Positions 24,212-33,963 are shown, counted from the first letter of the stretch. The stretch: DNA of 64,000 bases from an uncultured Pseudomonadota bacterium (GCA_947306185.1 CAMZFU010000002.1:1-64000), one strand, 5' to 3'. Numbers and translations: made by a program. The notes: a model not told the origin generated them from the sequence alone.

Positions 24212-26050
24212 ATGAAAATTAGAAATATTGCAATTATTGCGCACGTTGACCACGGAAAAACAACCCTGGTTGATAATATGTTGAAACAGGCGGGAACTTT
24301 CCGTGAAAACGAACGCGTAGAAGACCGCGTCATGGACAGTGGTGATATCGAACGCGAACGCGGAATCACTATATCGGCCAAGCCTACATCCATTTTGTGG
24401 CACGATTATAAAATCAATATCGTTGACACACCGGGGCACGCAGATTTCGGTGGCGAAGTTGAACGTATTTTGTCCATGGTTGACGGCGTTGTGTTATTGG
24501 TGGACAGCGCTGAAGGGCCTCTGCCCCAGACAAAGTTTGTATTAAGCAAGGCATTAAAATTAGGTCTGCGCCCGATTGTATGCATTAACAAAGTTGACCG
24601 CAGTGACGCCCGTCCAGACGAAGTTTTGTCCGAAACATTTGATTTGTTTGATAAATTAGGTGCGGACGACGCACAATTGGATTTCCCATACCTGTATGCG
24701 GTTGGCCGTGATGGTTGGGCGGTTCGTGATTTGAACGACGAACATAAAGACCTGACCCCGTTGTTCCAATTGATTGTCGATCATGTGCCGGCACCCGATT
24801 GTAATGGTTCGCGTTGCCAATTGGACGCACCATTTACTATGTTGGCGACCACATTGGAATCAGACCCATATGTTGGTCGAATCTTGACCGGTAAAATTGA
24901 ATCCGGCACCGTTCGTGTTGGCCAATCTGTCAAAGCCATCAATATGAAAGGCGAATTTGTTGAAAACGCAAAAATCACAAAAATTATTGAACACCGCGGT
25001 ATCGAAAAAATATCACGCGAAAGCGCATCCGCAGGTGATATTGTGGTTGTCGCCGGCTTTACCAAGGCAACCGTGGCCGATACACTTTGCGACCCAAGTG
25101 TGACAGAGGCAATACCGGCAATGCCAATTGACCCACCGACCCTGACCATGACATTCTTTGTGAATACATCGCCATTGGCCGGTCAAAGCGGTAAAAAATT
25201 AACATCGCGTATGATTGGTGAACGTTTATTCAAAGAAGCCGAAACAAACATCGCATTACGTGTCACACAAAGTGAAAACAAAGAATCTTTTGAGGTATCC
25301 GGTCGTGGCGAATTGCAATTGGGTATTTTAATTGAAACAATGCGCCGCGAAGGATTTGAACTATCTGTATCCCGTCCGCGCGTTGTCATGCAGACAGGTC
25401 CAAACGGCGAAAAGTTAGAACCAATAGAAGAAGTCGTTGTCGACGTTGATGATGAATTTAGTGGCGTTGTGATTGAGAAAATGACCAAGCGCAAGGCAAC
25501 AATTACCGAAATGAAAGCATCAGGCGGCGGCAAAACACGTATCGTATTTTCTGCACCGTCACGCGGTTTAATTGGTTATTTATCTGAATTTAGAACCGAC
25601 ACGCGTGGCACCGGTATTATGAACCGCGTATTTGATAAATATGATGTATATCGTGGTCCAATTGTTCAATATCGTCCAGGCGTTTTGGTATCTATGGAAA
25701 AAGGTGTAACCGCGACATATGCGTTACACAACCTGGAACCACGCGGCGTATTGTTCGTTGGTCCGCAAACAGAAGTTTATTCGGGGATGATTATTGGTGA
25801 ACACAGCAAAGAAAACGATTTGGAAGTAAACCCAATTAAGGGTAAAGAACTTACCAATGTGCGCAGTGTTACCGCCGATGAAAAATTATTCTTGGCCCCA
25901 CCACGTAAAATGTCATTAGAAGAAGCATTATCATACATCCAAGACGATGAATTGGTCGAAGTTACCCCGGCAACAATTCGTTTACGCAAAAAAGAATTAG
26001 ATAGCGGTAAACGCAAAAAACTTGCCCGTGGCAAAGAAGAAGAAATATAA
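24212..26050 (+). CDS. typA: Ribosome-associated GTPase TypA/BipA
   Basis: TypA (612 aa) is a translational GTPase of the EF-G group that assists 50S assembly and stress adaptation. The G domain has G1 AHVDHGKTTLVDNML, the switch region ERERGITI, DTPGHADFGGE and NKVD. Domains II, III and V and the TypA-specific C-terminal domain follow (RGLIGYLSEFRTDTRGTG and later). Length is normal. It has its own promoter and terminator, so it appears monocistronic. The 5' leader is short. Confidence 0.97.
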   Translation: MKIRNIAIIAHVDHGKTTLVDNMLKQAGTFRENERVEDRVMDSGDIERERGITISAKPTSILWHDYKINIVDTPGHADFGGEVERILSMVDGVVLLVDSAEGPLPQTKFVLSKALKLGLRPIVCINKVDRSDARPDEVLSETFDLFDKLGADDAQLDFPYLYAVGRDGWAVRDLNDEHKDLTPLFQLIVDHVPAPDCNGSRCQLDAPFTMLATTLESDPYVGRILTGKIESGTVRVGQSVKAINMKGEFVENAKITKIIEHRGIEKISRESASAGDIVVVAGFTKATVADTLCDPSVTEAIPAMPIDPPTLTMTFFVNTSPLAGQSGKKLTSRMIGERLFKEAETNIALRVTQSENKESFEVSGRGELQLGILIETMRREGFELSVSRPRVVMQTGPNGEKLEPIEEVVVDVDDEFSGVVIEKMTKRKATITEMKASGGGKTRIVFSAPSRGLIGYLSEFRTDTRGTGIMNRVFDKYDVYRGPIVQYRPGVLVSMEKGVTATYALHNLEPRGVLFVGPQTEVYSGMIIGEHSKENDLEVNPIKGKELTNVRSVTADEKLFLAPPRKMSLEEALSYIQDDELVEVTPATIRLRKKELDSGKRKKLARGKEEEI

Positions 26051-26053
26051 AGG

Positions 26054-26078
26054 AAACCGCCGTAGTGGCGGTTTTTAT
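26054..26078 (+). terminator. Terminator of typA
   Basis: The stem ACCGCC / GGCGGT (26056-26072) with a 5-nt loop is followed by a T run, directly after the typA stop codon. Confidence 0.85.
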
Positions 26079-26148
26079 TTTATATTTAATTATGCGTACT
26101 TGCTTTTTCAATAACTAACATTTATCCTGCACATAAGGAGATATCAAT

Positions 26149-27375
26149 ATGTCAACATCAAACCCGTGGTTAAAATTATATTGCGATGATAAAAACACAA
26201 AACATACAAATAAAAATATCAATTTGATAAATATTACATCATCGGCGAATATCGAAACAATCGAAGAACCGACCGTTGTTGTTGACACCAAAACAGGTGC
26301 ATACGGAATATTTGATGCCAATAAAAAACTTGTAAAACAATCATTACAATACCGTGGCAAACATCATAATTTTATTCCGCACAAAATTCCCAAAGACATC
26401 CCGTATACAGCTGATACCGCCATATACGTCGGTGTTATATATCCGCATTTTGGGCACTTTCTGGTTGAACAATTAAACCGGCTTTGGGGTGGTATAGAAA
26501 AACAAAAAACAGATAAATTAAAATGGGTATTTATAAATAACCGTAATATTGAAGTCAAACAATTTGTATATGATTTTATGGCGGCATTTGGGGTTGATAA
26601 ACAAGACGTTATTGTTTTAACACATTCCGCACGGTTTAGGAAAATATATATTCCATCACAAACATTTAATATGTCTGGTGCCACCATAGATCACGCAATG
26701 GTTATGGGGTACCGCGCAATGGCACAAAACTGTGCCAAAAACAAACCTGTATATGAACGCATTTATATGTCACGGACAAAATTACCCGACACAATTCGTA
26801 CACTGGGCGAAGAACAACTGGAAAAAATCTTTGTCAAAAACGGATATAAAATCGTTTATCCAGAAACAATGACTATCGCAGAACAAATCGCAACCGTGGC
26901 AAATGCAAAATATTTGGCGGGCTGTTCTGGTACCGCATTGCATTGGGCACTTTGTATGAAACCAGGTGGTACGGTTATCGCATTAAAAAGGAATTCTAAA
27001 CCGGACGATTTTATTCGCACGCAATATATGCTGAACACAGTTGCAGGATTAAATTCTGTTTTTATAACTGCATCCATTGAAACAAACACATCTGGCCATG
27101 GGGGCACCCAAGTCCCACAAATAGTTGGTATAAATCCATGTGTCAAAAAATTCCTTGATGATTTCGATTTTCAATATACACCCACCGACATCGCATTTAA
27201 TAAAAAGGCAATGGATACATATATCGCAAGATACCAAGAATACAAATCAAAACACGGCGGAAAAGCGTATAGAAATATTGTAAGTAAAATAATAAAAATT
27301 GTCGTATGCCTTGTACCCGGCCGTGTGCACCGTCGCAACGCCCGCCAATGGCTTAAACAAAAATTACACGTATAA
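26149..27375 (+). CDS. Glycosyltransferase family 61 (DUF563) protein, paralogue A
   Basis: The 408-aa protein matches the DUF563/GT61 family: YPHFGHFLVEQLNRLW near residue 100, a central IYIPSQTFN and the late motif YPETMTIAEQIATVANA with AGCSGTALHWAL. Such enzymes transfer sugars, often xylose, onto glycans; the acceptor is unknown. There is no signal peptide, and a basic C-terminal tail (RNIVSKIIKIVVCLVPG) may sit on the membrane. A closely related paralogue is encoded convergently at 27398-28594. It opens a surface-polysaccharide island. Confidence 0.82.
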   Translation: MSTSNPWLKLYCDDKNTKHTNKNINLINITSSANIETIEEPTVVVDTKTGAYGIFDANKKLVKQSLQYRGKHHNFIPHKIPKDIPYTADTAIYVGVIYPHFGHFLVEQLNRLWGGIEKQKTDKLKWVFINNRNIEVKQFVYDFMAAFGVDKQDVIVLTHSARFRKIYIPSQTFNMSGATIDHAMVMGYRAMAQNCAKNKPVYERIYMSRTKLPDTIRTLGEEQLEKIFVKNGYKIVYPETMTIAEQIATVANAKYLAGCSGTALHWALCMKPGGTVIALKRNSKPDDFIRTQYMLNTVAGLNSVFITASIETNTSGHGGTQVPQIVGINPCVKKFLDDFDFQYTPTDIAFNKKAMDTYIARYQEYKSKHGGKAYRNIVSKIIKIVVCLVPGRVHRRNARQWLKQKLHV

Positions 27376-27391
27376 AACGTGCAATTTTTTT
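27361..27391. terminator. Terminator between the two convergent GT61 genes
   Basis: An imperfect 11-bp stem spans the end of paralogue A (about 27361-27385) and is followed by seven T on the plus strand. Confidence 0.6.
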
Positions 27392-27397
27392 CATAAC

Positions 27398-28594
27398 CTA
27401 ATATTTTAATACCTTTTTAAGCCAGTTTCTATATGCCCCACGTCTTTCGCGCCCCGGCACGAATAAACTGCTGTACTTGATAATGAATCTTTTTATCTTT
27501 CTTACAAATGCATTTCCGTGCGTTTTATTATATTCGGTCAACGCCTCTTCGTATTCTTGCCACGCATTGGCATCTACGCCCAAATCTTTATCGGTATATT
27601 TATATCCATATTTATCAAAGAATTCTTGCATATACTGATTAACCGCTATGATTTGTGGGGCACTGGTACTGTGGAAAGTTTGTATCGTTTCAACCGACCC
27701 AGATATAAATATGCCGTCCAAATGTTTTGTATTATTGACATTATTCTGAATCATCGCATTACATGCTGGTCGTCTATTACGCTTAATAGAAATCACGGTG
27801 CCACCGGGTTTCATAAACAATGCCAAATGCAACGCGGTTCCTGCGCACCCCGCCAAAACATTACAATTTTTAACCAAAGCGATTTGTGTTTGTAGTGGCA
27901 GTTTTTCTGGGTAAATTATTTTGAACCCATTTTTTTCGAATACATTTTGGACCTTTTCTTCACCCAATGTTTTATGCAATTTATCCAGTTTCGCACGCGA
28001 CACATAAATCTTGTCATATATTTCTTCATCGGATACATTTTTGGCGATTCTATCAAATGTCTTGGCAAAAGAATCAGATGTATATAACCGCGCATTAAAA
28101 CTTTGTGATGGTACACATACACTTCTGAATCTTGTGTTTTCTTCAAGTATTATGATATTTTCACGTTTAATTCCGAATAATTCTATAAATTGAAAAATAT
28201 ATCCCGGTATTGTCTGTAATCGTTTGTCGTTTATTAAAACTACTTTTCTGTCCTTGTACTTTTTATCCATTAATGCGTATATTCTGTTCATGTGTTCTAA
28301 TAAAAAATGGCCAAAAAACGCATTTACATTTCCAATAAAGGCAACATCTTCGTCAACATACGGGATATTATCATGATTAAATTTTGGTATAAATTGTGAT
28401 TTATTCCGACGCGTTTGCAAGGAATCTTTTACAAGATTAAAATCCTTGTCAAAAACGCCGAAACCACGTTCATGTTCATTCACAATAATGGCATTCTCAA
28501 AACACGTGATATGCGTATCTATTACATATTGCTTTGATATAGATTTTCTAAAATATTTCTTGAAATTTGATTCCCCAATAACTGTACAAGCCAT
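27398..28594 (-). CDS. Glycosyltransferase family 61 (DUF563) protein, paralogue B
   Basis: The 398-aa protein follows paralogue A along its full length. It has NAFFGHFLLEHMNRIY, a conserved CVPSQSFN, the motif YPEKLPLQTQIALVKNC with AGCAGTALHLAL, and the basic tail ending SSLFVPGRERRGAYRNWLKK. The ATG at 28594 has an AAAGGA site; a farther upstream start has none. Two convergent paralogues suggest an old duplication with inversion. It should act in cytoplasmic assembly of a surface glycan. Confidence 0.82.
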   Translation of the reverse strand: MACTVIGESNFKKYFRKSISKQYVIDTHITCFENAIIVNEHERGFGVFDKDFNLVKDSLQTRRNKSQFIPKFNHDNIPYVDEDVAFIGNVNAFFGHFLLEHMNRIYALMDKKYKDRKVVLINDKRLQTIPGYIFQFIELFGIKRENIIILEENTRFRSVCVPSQSFNARLYTSDSFAKTFDRIAKNVSDEEIYDKIYVSRAKLDKLHKTLGEEKVQNVFEKNGFKIIYPEKLPLQTQIALVKNCNVLAGCAGTALHLALFMKPGGTVISIKRNRRPACNAMIQNNVNNTKHLDGIFISGSVETIQTFHSTSAPQIIAVNQYMQEFFDKYGYKYTDKDLGVDANAWQEYEEALTEYNKTHGNAFVRKIKRFIIKYSSLFVPGRERRGAYRNWLKKVLKY

Positions 28595-28645
28595 AGCATT
28601 TCCTTTGTTGAAAAACTGTAACAAACATTGTATAGTAATGTCAAA
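28592..28645 (+). repeat. 54-bp promoter-bearing repeat, copy 1
   Basis: This segment matches 29686-29739 with about seven mismatches. Both copies hold the same plus-strand promoter. In copy 1 it also covers the ribosome site and start of GT61 paralogue B on the other strand. Confidence 0.8.
28608..28636 (+). promoter_or_regulatory. Promoter upstream of the GT92-like gene
   Basis: TTGAAA (28608-28613) and TATAGT (28631-28636) are 17 bp apart, about 100 bp before the gene at 28736. An identical pair of boxes occurs at 29696-29724. Confidence 0.6.
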
Positions 28646-28735
28646 TATAAACACAAAACAATTTGTTAGGTTATGATCGGAACCAAATGTTAAACTATAT
28701 ACAATACAAAATATAATTAAACACAGGGTAAAAAT

Positions 28736-29650
28736 ATGTATCTATCGTTTCTCCAAAAAATATATAGAAAGCATTCTAGTTTAGTAAAAAAACTTTTACA
28801 CATTTTTATACCATATCGGTCCGTGCGCACAAAGATAAAAATGGTTTGGGATTGGCCGTATGGGATAGAAGATTTCAAACAAAAAGAAAACACCTTACTT
28901 GCAGAAAACAATCAAAATTTTAAGTACTTTTTATCTATTGTGGCGATTGCTAAAAATGAAGCTCTTAACTTTAAAGAGTGGATAGAATATCACAGAATCG
29001 TCGGCATAGAAAAATTTTATATCTATGACAATGAATCGACAGACAGTACAAAAGAAATTTTACAACCTTACATAGACGCCGGTATCGTGGAATACATATA
29101 CTTTCCCGGTGAAAAGATGCAACTTCCCGCATATGATCATTTTTTGACAAACTTCCGCCAAGACACCAAATGGGCAGCAACCATAGATCTTGATGAATTT
29201 ATTGTATCTAAAAAAGAATCTCTTGTATCTTTCTTAAAAGGCCAGCACAAAAACGTCGCCCAAATACTTGTTCCTTGGGTATTTTTTGGTTCAAACGGTC
29301 ATATAAAGAAACCCGAAGGTCTTGTTATTGAAAATTACACCAAACGCGCAAGAAGAGCAAAAATGTACAAAAGCATTTTTAGACCAAATTTAACCCTCAG
29401 TACACATGTACATAAACATTTTGTTGTCGGAAAAATGATTTTCCCAAACATGAAAGATATTATGGTCAATCATTATTATTGTAAATCTTGGGAAGAATAT
29501 CAAAACCGTGCGACACGTGGCGATGTATATCATGGAAATCAATTTGCAAAAGATACTTTTACCAAAAATAAATTTGACCAGAATGATATAAATGAAATAG
29601 AAGATACTTTTATTTTACAGTATGCGGATAAAATAAAAGAAAAAATATAA
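28736..29650 (+). CDS. Glycosyltransferase family 92 / GT2-like protein
   Basis: The 304-aa protein has the GT-A pattern: AIAKNEALNFKEWIEYHRI (about 72-90), the neighbouring FYIYDNESTDST, and a DxD-type motif in IDLDEFIVS. This matches the GT92 / DUF23 group. Basic residues at the N-terminus may lead to membrane association. It is the first plus-strand gene after the duplicated promoter. The sugar and acceptor are unknown. Its base composition is more AT-rich than most neighbours, as in many polysaccharide loci. Confidence 0.8.
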   Translation: MYLSFLQKIYRKHSSLVKKLLHIFIPYRSVRTKIKMVWDWPYGIEDFKQKENTLLAENNQNFKYFLSIVAIAKNEALNFKEWIEYHRIVGIEKFYIYDNESTDSTKEILQPYIDAGIVEYIYFPGEKMQLPAYDHFLTNFRQDTKWAATIDLDEFIVSKKESLVSFLKGQHKNVAQILVPWVFFGSNGHIKKPEGLVIENYTKRARRAKMYKSIFRPNLTLSTHVHKHFVVGKMIFPNMKDIMVNHYYCKSWEEYQNRATRGDVYHGNQFAKDTFTKNKFDQNDINEIEDTFILQYADKIKEKI

Positions 29651-29685
29651 AACGTCTAAATTATTACTCTCGGTTACGTTACACT

Positions 29686-29739
29686 ATTTCCTTTATTGAA
29701 AAACCGTAGCAAACGTTGTATAGTGATGTCAAAGATAAA
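29686..29739 (+). repeat. 54-bp promoter-bearing repeat, copy 2
   Basis: This is the second copy of the 28592-28645 segment. On the minus strand it keeps the AAAGGAAA ribosome site, but the base giving ATG in copy 1 is changed. It looks like the upstream remnant of a further GT61 copy now lost. On the plus strand it supplies the promoter of the next gene. Confidence 0.75.
29696..29724 (+). promoter_or_regulatory. Promoter upstream of the RgpF-like gene
   Basis: TTGAAA (29696-29701) and TATAGT (29719-29724) are 17 bp apart and lie 17 bp before the ATG at 29742, so the transcript would have a very short leader. Confidence 0.6.
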
Positions 29740-29741
29740 AA

Positions 29742-30593
29742 ATGTCAAATATAAAGCGACTATTTTTATTTGCGGGTTATGATGCCAACGGCATTGTTGA
29801 TGATGCGTTGATTCACCATATATCATCTATATCAAAATATGGTGATGTGATTGCCTTTATGGATTGCGATTGCAATGATGGCGAGATTTCTAAATTAAAA
29901 CCATACTGCAAATATGCCGGTGCGATGCGCCACGGTGAATATGATTTTGGATCATATAAACGCGCATACCAATATGCATACGACAATAAAACGCTTAATA
30001 AATATGATGCGATTTTCTTGATTAATGATTCTGTATTTGGCCCATTATTTGATATGTCCAATATTATCAAAAAAATTGATTCAATATCAGCTGATGCGGT
30101 GGGTTTGGTTGTATCAACACACAAAACACATTCATATATGGAATCTTGGTTTATACGGTTGAATAAAAGCATTTTCTTGTCTGATTGGTTCCGTGAATTT
30201 ATACTTGGGGTAACAAAACAACCCACGAAAAACCGCGTTACAATAAAATACGAACATGGGCTTAGCGATTTGATACACGAACACAATCTTTCATGGGATG
30301 GTGTTTTTATCCGTCACGGCCGTTTTACGTATAACCGCCCGAAAAAACTATGCAAAAGTGGGTGTCCATTTATTAAAAAGGCGTGCTTTACGCGGCACTA
30401 TGGCGCACTAGGTAGTGAACTACGATATATACTTAAACATTCCGACCGCAAGATTGCGAACAAAATTATGGATACCGCAAATCGTGTTTATGGCACGGAT
30501 TATATGAATTGGTTATTAACGCGTAATCCAATAAAAATATTATGGCGCAAAATGCGTTATGCGGTAAAAAAAATAAAGAACGGTAAGATATGA
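29742..30593 (+). CDS. RgpF-like rhamnan/polysaccharide synthesis protein
   Basis: The 283-aa protein fits the rhamnan synthesis protein F family. It has a Rossmann-like N-terminus (FLFAGYDANGIVDDALIHH), the family motif EYDFGSYKRAYQYAY and IFLINDSVFGPL. Members polymerise or modify rhamnose-containing surface glycans. There is no signal peptide. The C-terminus is basic, suggesting membrane association. Its stop overlaps the next gene start by 4 nt, so the two are cotranslated. No good Shine-Dalgarno is visible, in keeping with the short leader. Confidence 0.78.
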   Translation: MSNIKRLFLFAGYDANGIVDDALIHHISSISKYGDVIAFMDCDCNDGEISKLKPYCKYAGAMRHGEYDFGSYKRAYQYAYDNKTLNKYDAIFLINDSVFGPLFDMSNIIKKIDSISADAVGLVVSTHKTHSYMESWFIRLNKSIFLSDWFREFILGVTKQPTKNRVTIKYEHGLSDLIHEHNLSWDGVFIRHGRFTYNRPKKLCKSGCPFIKKACFTRHYGALGSELRYILKHSDRKIANKIMDTANRVYGTDYMNWLLTRNPIKILWRKMRYAVKKIKNGKI

Positions 30594-31426
30594 AGAAATT
30601 GAAACATATTGCCGCCATTACAATGGCACGAAACGACAATTTTTTCTTGGAACGCTGGGTTAAATACTACGGCGATGAAATAGGTATTGAAAATATTTAT
30701 ATTATCTTGGATGGCACAGATCAACAAATACCAAAGGGTGCTACAAATGCAAATATTATAAAACTGCCACACGTGGAAATGTCACGCGCCGCGGGCGATA
30801 AATATCGTATTGGGAAAATATCAGATCTGGCACGTGACCTGTTCAAGAAATATGACATTGTTATAGGATGTGATTCTGATGAATTTTTAATCGTTGATCC
30901 AAACACAAAAAAAACATTGGCTGAATATTTATCCGAAATCAAAAACAAAACGACCGTATCAGGGTTGGGTTTAGACATTGGTCAAAATATGAATTGCGAA
31001 CAACAATTAAACCGAACAAAACCAATGTTAACTCAACGCGAATATGCCCTGCTCTCTACACGGTATACCAAATCAGTTGTGTTATTCAAACCAGCCCGTT
31101 GGGGCAGCGGTTTTCACCGTGTACACGGCGCAAACTTTCATATAGATAATAATCTATACCTTTTGCACTTTGGTGCGGTTGACATGCAAATGCTGATAAC
31201 AAAGGCAGCAAGTCGTGGTCCAGATTGGGTAAACCATTTACGCAGACGTGGCAACGGAACCATAAATTTAATAACGAAAAAAAACGCACATGGAGAAAAA
31301 TATATTAAAATCGCACGCGTTATGCAACGCATATTCCGCCCAATTTATGCAATTGGCAAACCCGGAATGTTGCGCATCAAATGGGTCGTTAAAATACCGC
31401 CACGTTTTAGAAAGTTCAATATATAA
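30590..31426 (+). CDS. Glycosyltransferase (GT2/GT92-related)
   Basis: The 278-aa protein opens with AAITMARNDNFFLERWVKYYGD, a GT92/Glyco_tranf_2_4-type N-terminus. The acidic motif IVIGCDSDEFLIV supplies the metal-binding DxD-like residues. The second half has a conserved HFGAVDM. It is coupled to the RgpF-like gene by a 4-nt overlap and converges on the Nudix gene. Donor and acceptor are unknown. Confidence 0.75.
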   Translation: MKKLKHIAAITMARNDNFFLERWVKYYGDEIGIENIYIILDGTDQQIPKGATNANIIKLPHVEMSRAAGDKYRIGKISDLARDLFKKYDIVIGCDSDEFLIVDPNTKKTLAEYLSEIKNKTTVSGLGLDIGQNMNCEQQLNRTKPMLTQREYALLSTRYTKSVVLFKPARWGSGFHRVHGANFHIDNNLYLLHFGAVDMQMLITKAASRGPDWVNHLRRRGNGTINLITKKNAHGEKYIKIARVMQRIFRPIYAIGKPGMLRIKWVVKIPPRFRKFNI

Positions 31427-31429
31427 ACA

Positions 31430-32044
31430 TTATTTATTTCTGAATTTATCACAAACGAATTTTAACTGACGTCCATACTTCAATACGGCGATTTCCCCAG
31501 TACAGAGCAAGAATTCATCTGCCATCACAACAACATCACGATTTCCATTATTATCAAACAATGTGCCATTTATGCTGTCGCATTTACCCAGGAATAAATT
31601 TAATGCATCGGTGGCATTTACGCGAACGATACCAGAAACTTCTACATCGTCAAAAAGGAAATCTAATTTATTGCTATCCACCCGACACATAAATACATTT
31701 GCAAAAACATTATCTTGTTTTTTTATTCCGCATTTTTCGCTGCACATTGTCCAAACATCAATCGCCAATAATTCTTTTTGGGTAACATCAATCGCAAAAC
31801 CAACTTCTTCCATTATTTCACGACGCAATGCGTCATCTATACTTTCGCCCGATTGAATATGCCCAGATGCCGTCGTATAGAGCGTTCCTGTATCCGTCCT
31901 GATTTGGAAATATATATTACCATTTTCATCATACAACCAACAATGCACCGTTTTATGCCATAATCCATTTTTATGAACATTTTCGCGGGTTTCGGTTCCA
32001 ATAAACCGCATATCTTTATCATAAAAATCCAGCATTTCAGACAT
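31430..32044 (-). CDS. Nudix hydrolase
   Basis: The 204-aa protein has a full Nudix box, GHIQSGESIDDALRREIMEE followed by VGF, matching GX5EX7REUXEEXGU at about residues 61-83. Nudix enzymes cut nucleoside diphosphates linked to another group; isopentenyl-diphosphate isomerase-like members share the same box. The substrate is not clear. The ATG at 32044 comes one base after the stop of the upstream GT2 gene, implying coupling. It may supply or remove nucleotide sugars in the glycan island, which is inference. Confidence 0.85.
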   Translation of the reverse strand: MSEMLDFYDKDMRFIGTETRENVHKNGLWHKTVHCWLYDENGNIYFQIRTDTGTLYTTASGHIQSGESIDDALRREIMEEVGFAIDVTQKELLAIDVWTMCSEKCGIKKQDNVFANVFMCRVDSNKLDFLFDDVEVSGIVRVNATDALNLFLGKCDSINGTLFDNNGNRDVVVMADEFLLCTGEIAVLKYGRQLKFVCDKFRNK

Positions 32045-32045
32045 A

Positions 32046-33062
32046 TTATTTGCCAATAAATCTCAAAACACGTTTTGCCAATACACGACGTGATGCCGGC
32101 GGATTGTTTAATACACCCAATTTATATAAATCTGTGAAAGATTGCTTAGCGGTATTTAATTCTTCATCAGTTTTAAGATATTTTATTTTCCGAAATGCCC
32201 AATTCACAAAGAACCATAAAAAGTTTTTCGACCATAAATCCATTTGATGCGAATCGGCCTGGTCATTATATAAAACAAAAGAATCTTTTATACCTGTAAT
32301 TAAACTCTGCATAATGCGCAACTGTTTCGCAGATAAAACAATTCCACCAAAATTCGGGATATAATAATACAGCGGTAATGGCATAATCGTCACACGTGGG
32401 TTACGCAACATTACACGCGACCACCATGGAAAATCTTCAAACAATATCCCTTTGATAAACGGTATATCTTCTATCAAATTACGCCTATACAGATTTTTCC
32501 AAACCTGGCAATGCTTAATCAACCAACGACGATTTTTATTAAACGCATTATGCGCACTATCCGTGGCATATTCATAAACATCATTTGTTACACGCGTTTT
32601 TATTTTATTTAACTTGTACCGTTTTTTAATACCGATTGGCACAACATTATCCGTATCCAGCCCCAATTTATGATACACCATTAATTGCGGACGATAAAAA
32701 CGGTCATAAGTAAAAGAAACAATATCTGAATCATCACGCACCGCCATCGCATATGCCAATTCCATTGTTTGCGGATGGATAAAATCGTCACTGTCCAGAT
32801 ACATTATGTATTCACCCTTGGCATACGGCATACCCACATTACGTGCATCCGACAGACCGCCATTTTCTTTGTGAACAACAATGAATCGTTTATCACGTGC
32901 GGCGTATTCTTCGGCGATTTCACCGGATTTATCCGGCGAACCATCATCAACGCAAATCGCCGTCCAATTGGTAAATGTTTGATTTAATACACTATCTAAA
33001 CAACGACGCAGATATTTTTCAACACCGTACATTGGAATAATTATCGATATTTTTGGTTTCAT
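32046..33062 (-). CDS. Family 2 glycosyltransferase
   Basis: The 338-aa protein starts with the classic GT2 sequence SIIIPMYGVEKYLRRCLDSV. The nucleotide-binding VDDGSPDKS, then NGGLSDARNVG and the metal-binding YLDSDDFI follow, all within the first 105 residues. The C-terminal part is family-specific. It would transfer a sugar from a nucleotide donor in surface-polysaccharide synthesis at the cytoplasmic face. It lies 13 bp after the GT32-like gene in a three-gene minus-strand unit. Confidence 0.92.
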   Translation of the reverse strand: MKPKISIIIPMYGVEKYLRRCLDSVLNQTFTNWTAICVDDGSPDKSGEIAEEYAARDKRFIVVHKENGGLSDARNVGMPYAKGEYIMYLDSDDFIHPQTMELAYAMAVRDDSDIVSFTYDRFYRPQLMVYHKLGLDTDNVVPIGIKKRYKLNKIKTRVTNDVYEYATDSAHNAFNKNRRWLIKHCQVWKNLYRRNLIEDIPFIKGILFEDFPWWSRVMLRNPRVTIMPLPLYYYIPNFGGIVLSAKQLRIMQSLITGIKDSFVLYNDQADSHQMDLWSKNFLWFFVNWAFRKIKYLKTDEELNTAKQSFTDLYKLGVLNNPPASRRVLAKRVLRFIGK

Positions 33063-33075
33063 ATGAAATCCTTTA

Positions 33076-33963
33076 TCACATTTTACTTATTGCTTCGGCA
33101 AATGTTCCAGGCAACAGCGCATCTGCATACGCGCATTTCTGGAAAAACGCATCAGCGGTCAGTTGTTTGAATAATTTTTCATCATACGGTTTATGTTTAT
33201 ATATGTGCCACAGTGCGTGTGTCGGGTCTTGGTCAATATGTGGCATTTCTGCAAAATATTTTTTTGCCCGTTCATCATTTTCAACCAATGTTTTAAACAG
33301 CACCTGATGCATAAAATAATCAAAGCAATGATTTTCATGAATCCAGTAATCAATTATCATCGCCCGCCATGCAGCCAATAAATAAGCACCCTTGCGCGCA
33401 CGTATGAAACAGTTTTGCATATATGAATACTTTTGCCCAACATGGCCTACCATATAAACAAAGAAATCTAGGTTTATAATCCAATCTGGAATAGGACTTG
33501 TCACAAAAGCCGTTGAATCCAACCAAATTCCACCATGTTCATACAGCAATTCTACCCGAACAATATCAGCAAAATGGGCACGTCTTATTTTTCCGGCGCG
33601 ATATTTTTCAACTATTTCCCGTGGCAAATTAACATATTGTTCAAAATTATTATCATCCAACACAACCAGTTCTTGTTTACAATGCCGGCGAATACTGCGA
33701 TAACAGGCCTTTATTAAATCAGGCGCATTTTTTTCACCCTGTTGCCACATTGTGAAAATTTTTTCATTTTCATCATCGTTAATAACCGGAACTTCTTTTA
33801 CTTTTTCCACCGCTGGCAAATAGCGTTTGAAATAACGAACGGCCACATCAGCATAAACACCACATCGAACCTCGCTTCGCACCGCACGCGGTCGCCACAA
33901 CCAATTGAAAATATGCGCACGTACAATAATTTGTGTTAATGCCCACATCCTTGCTATATTCAT
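33076..33963 (-). CDS. Capsular-polysaccharide type glycosyltransferase (GT32-like)
   Basis: The 295-aa protein has the DxD-sugar region with FADIVRVELLYEHGGIWLDST, in which the aspartates bind the nucleotide-sugar metal. KIFTMWQQGEKNAPDLI in the first third is typical of the group. There is a single hydrophobic stretch near the N-terminus. AAGGGG lies just before the ATG at 33963, which I prefer to an upstream start eleven codons earlier. It leads a short unit with GT2 and Nudix genes and lies 50 bp downstream of recA. Confidence 0.85.
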   Translation of the reverse strand: MNIARMWALTQIIVRAHIFNWLWRPRAVRSEVRCGVYADVAVRYFKRYLPAVEKVKEVPVINDDENEKIFTMWQQGEKNAPDLIKACYRSIRRHCKQELVVLDDNNFEQYVNLPREIVEKYRAGKIRRAHFADIVRVELLYEHGGIWLDSTAFVTSPIPDWIINLDFFVYMVGHVGQKYSYMQNCFIRARKGAYLLAAWRAMIIDYWIHENHCFDYFMHQVLFKTLVENDERAKKYFAEMPHIDQDPTHALWHIYKHKPYDEKLFKQLTADAFFQKCAYADALLPGTFAEAISKM

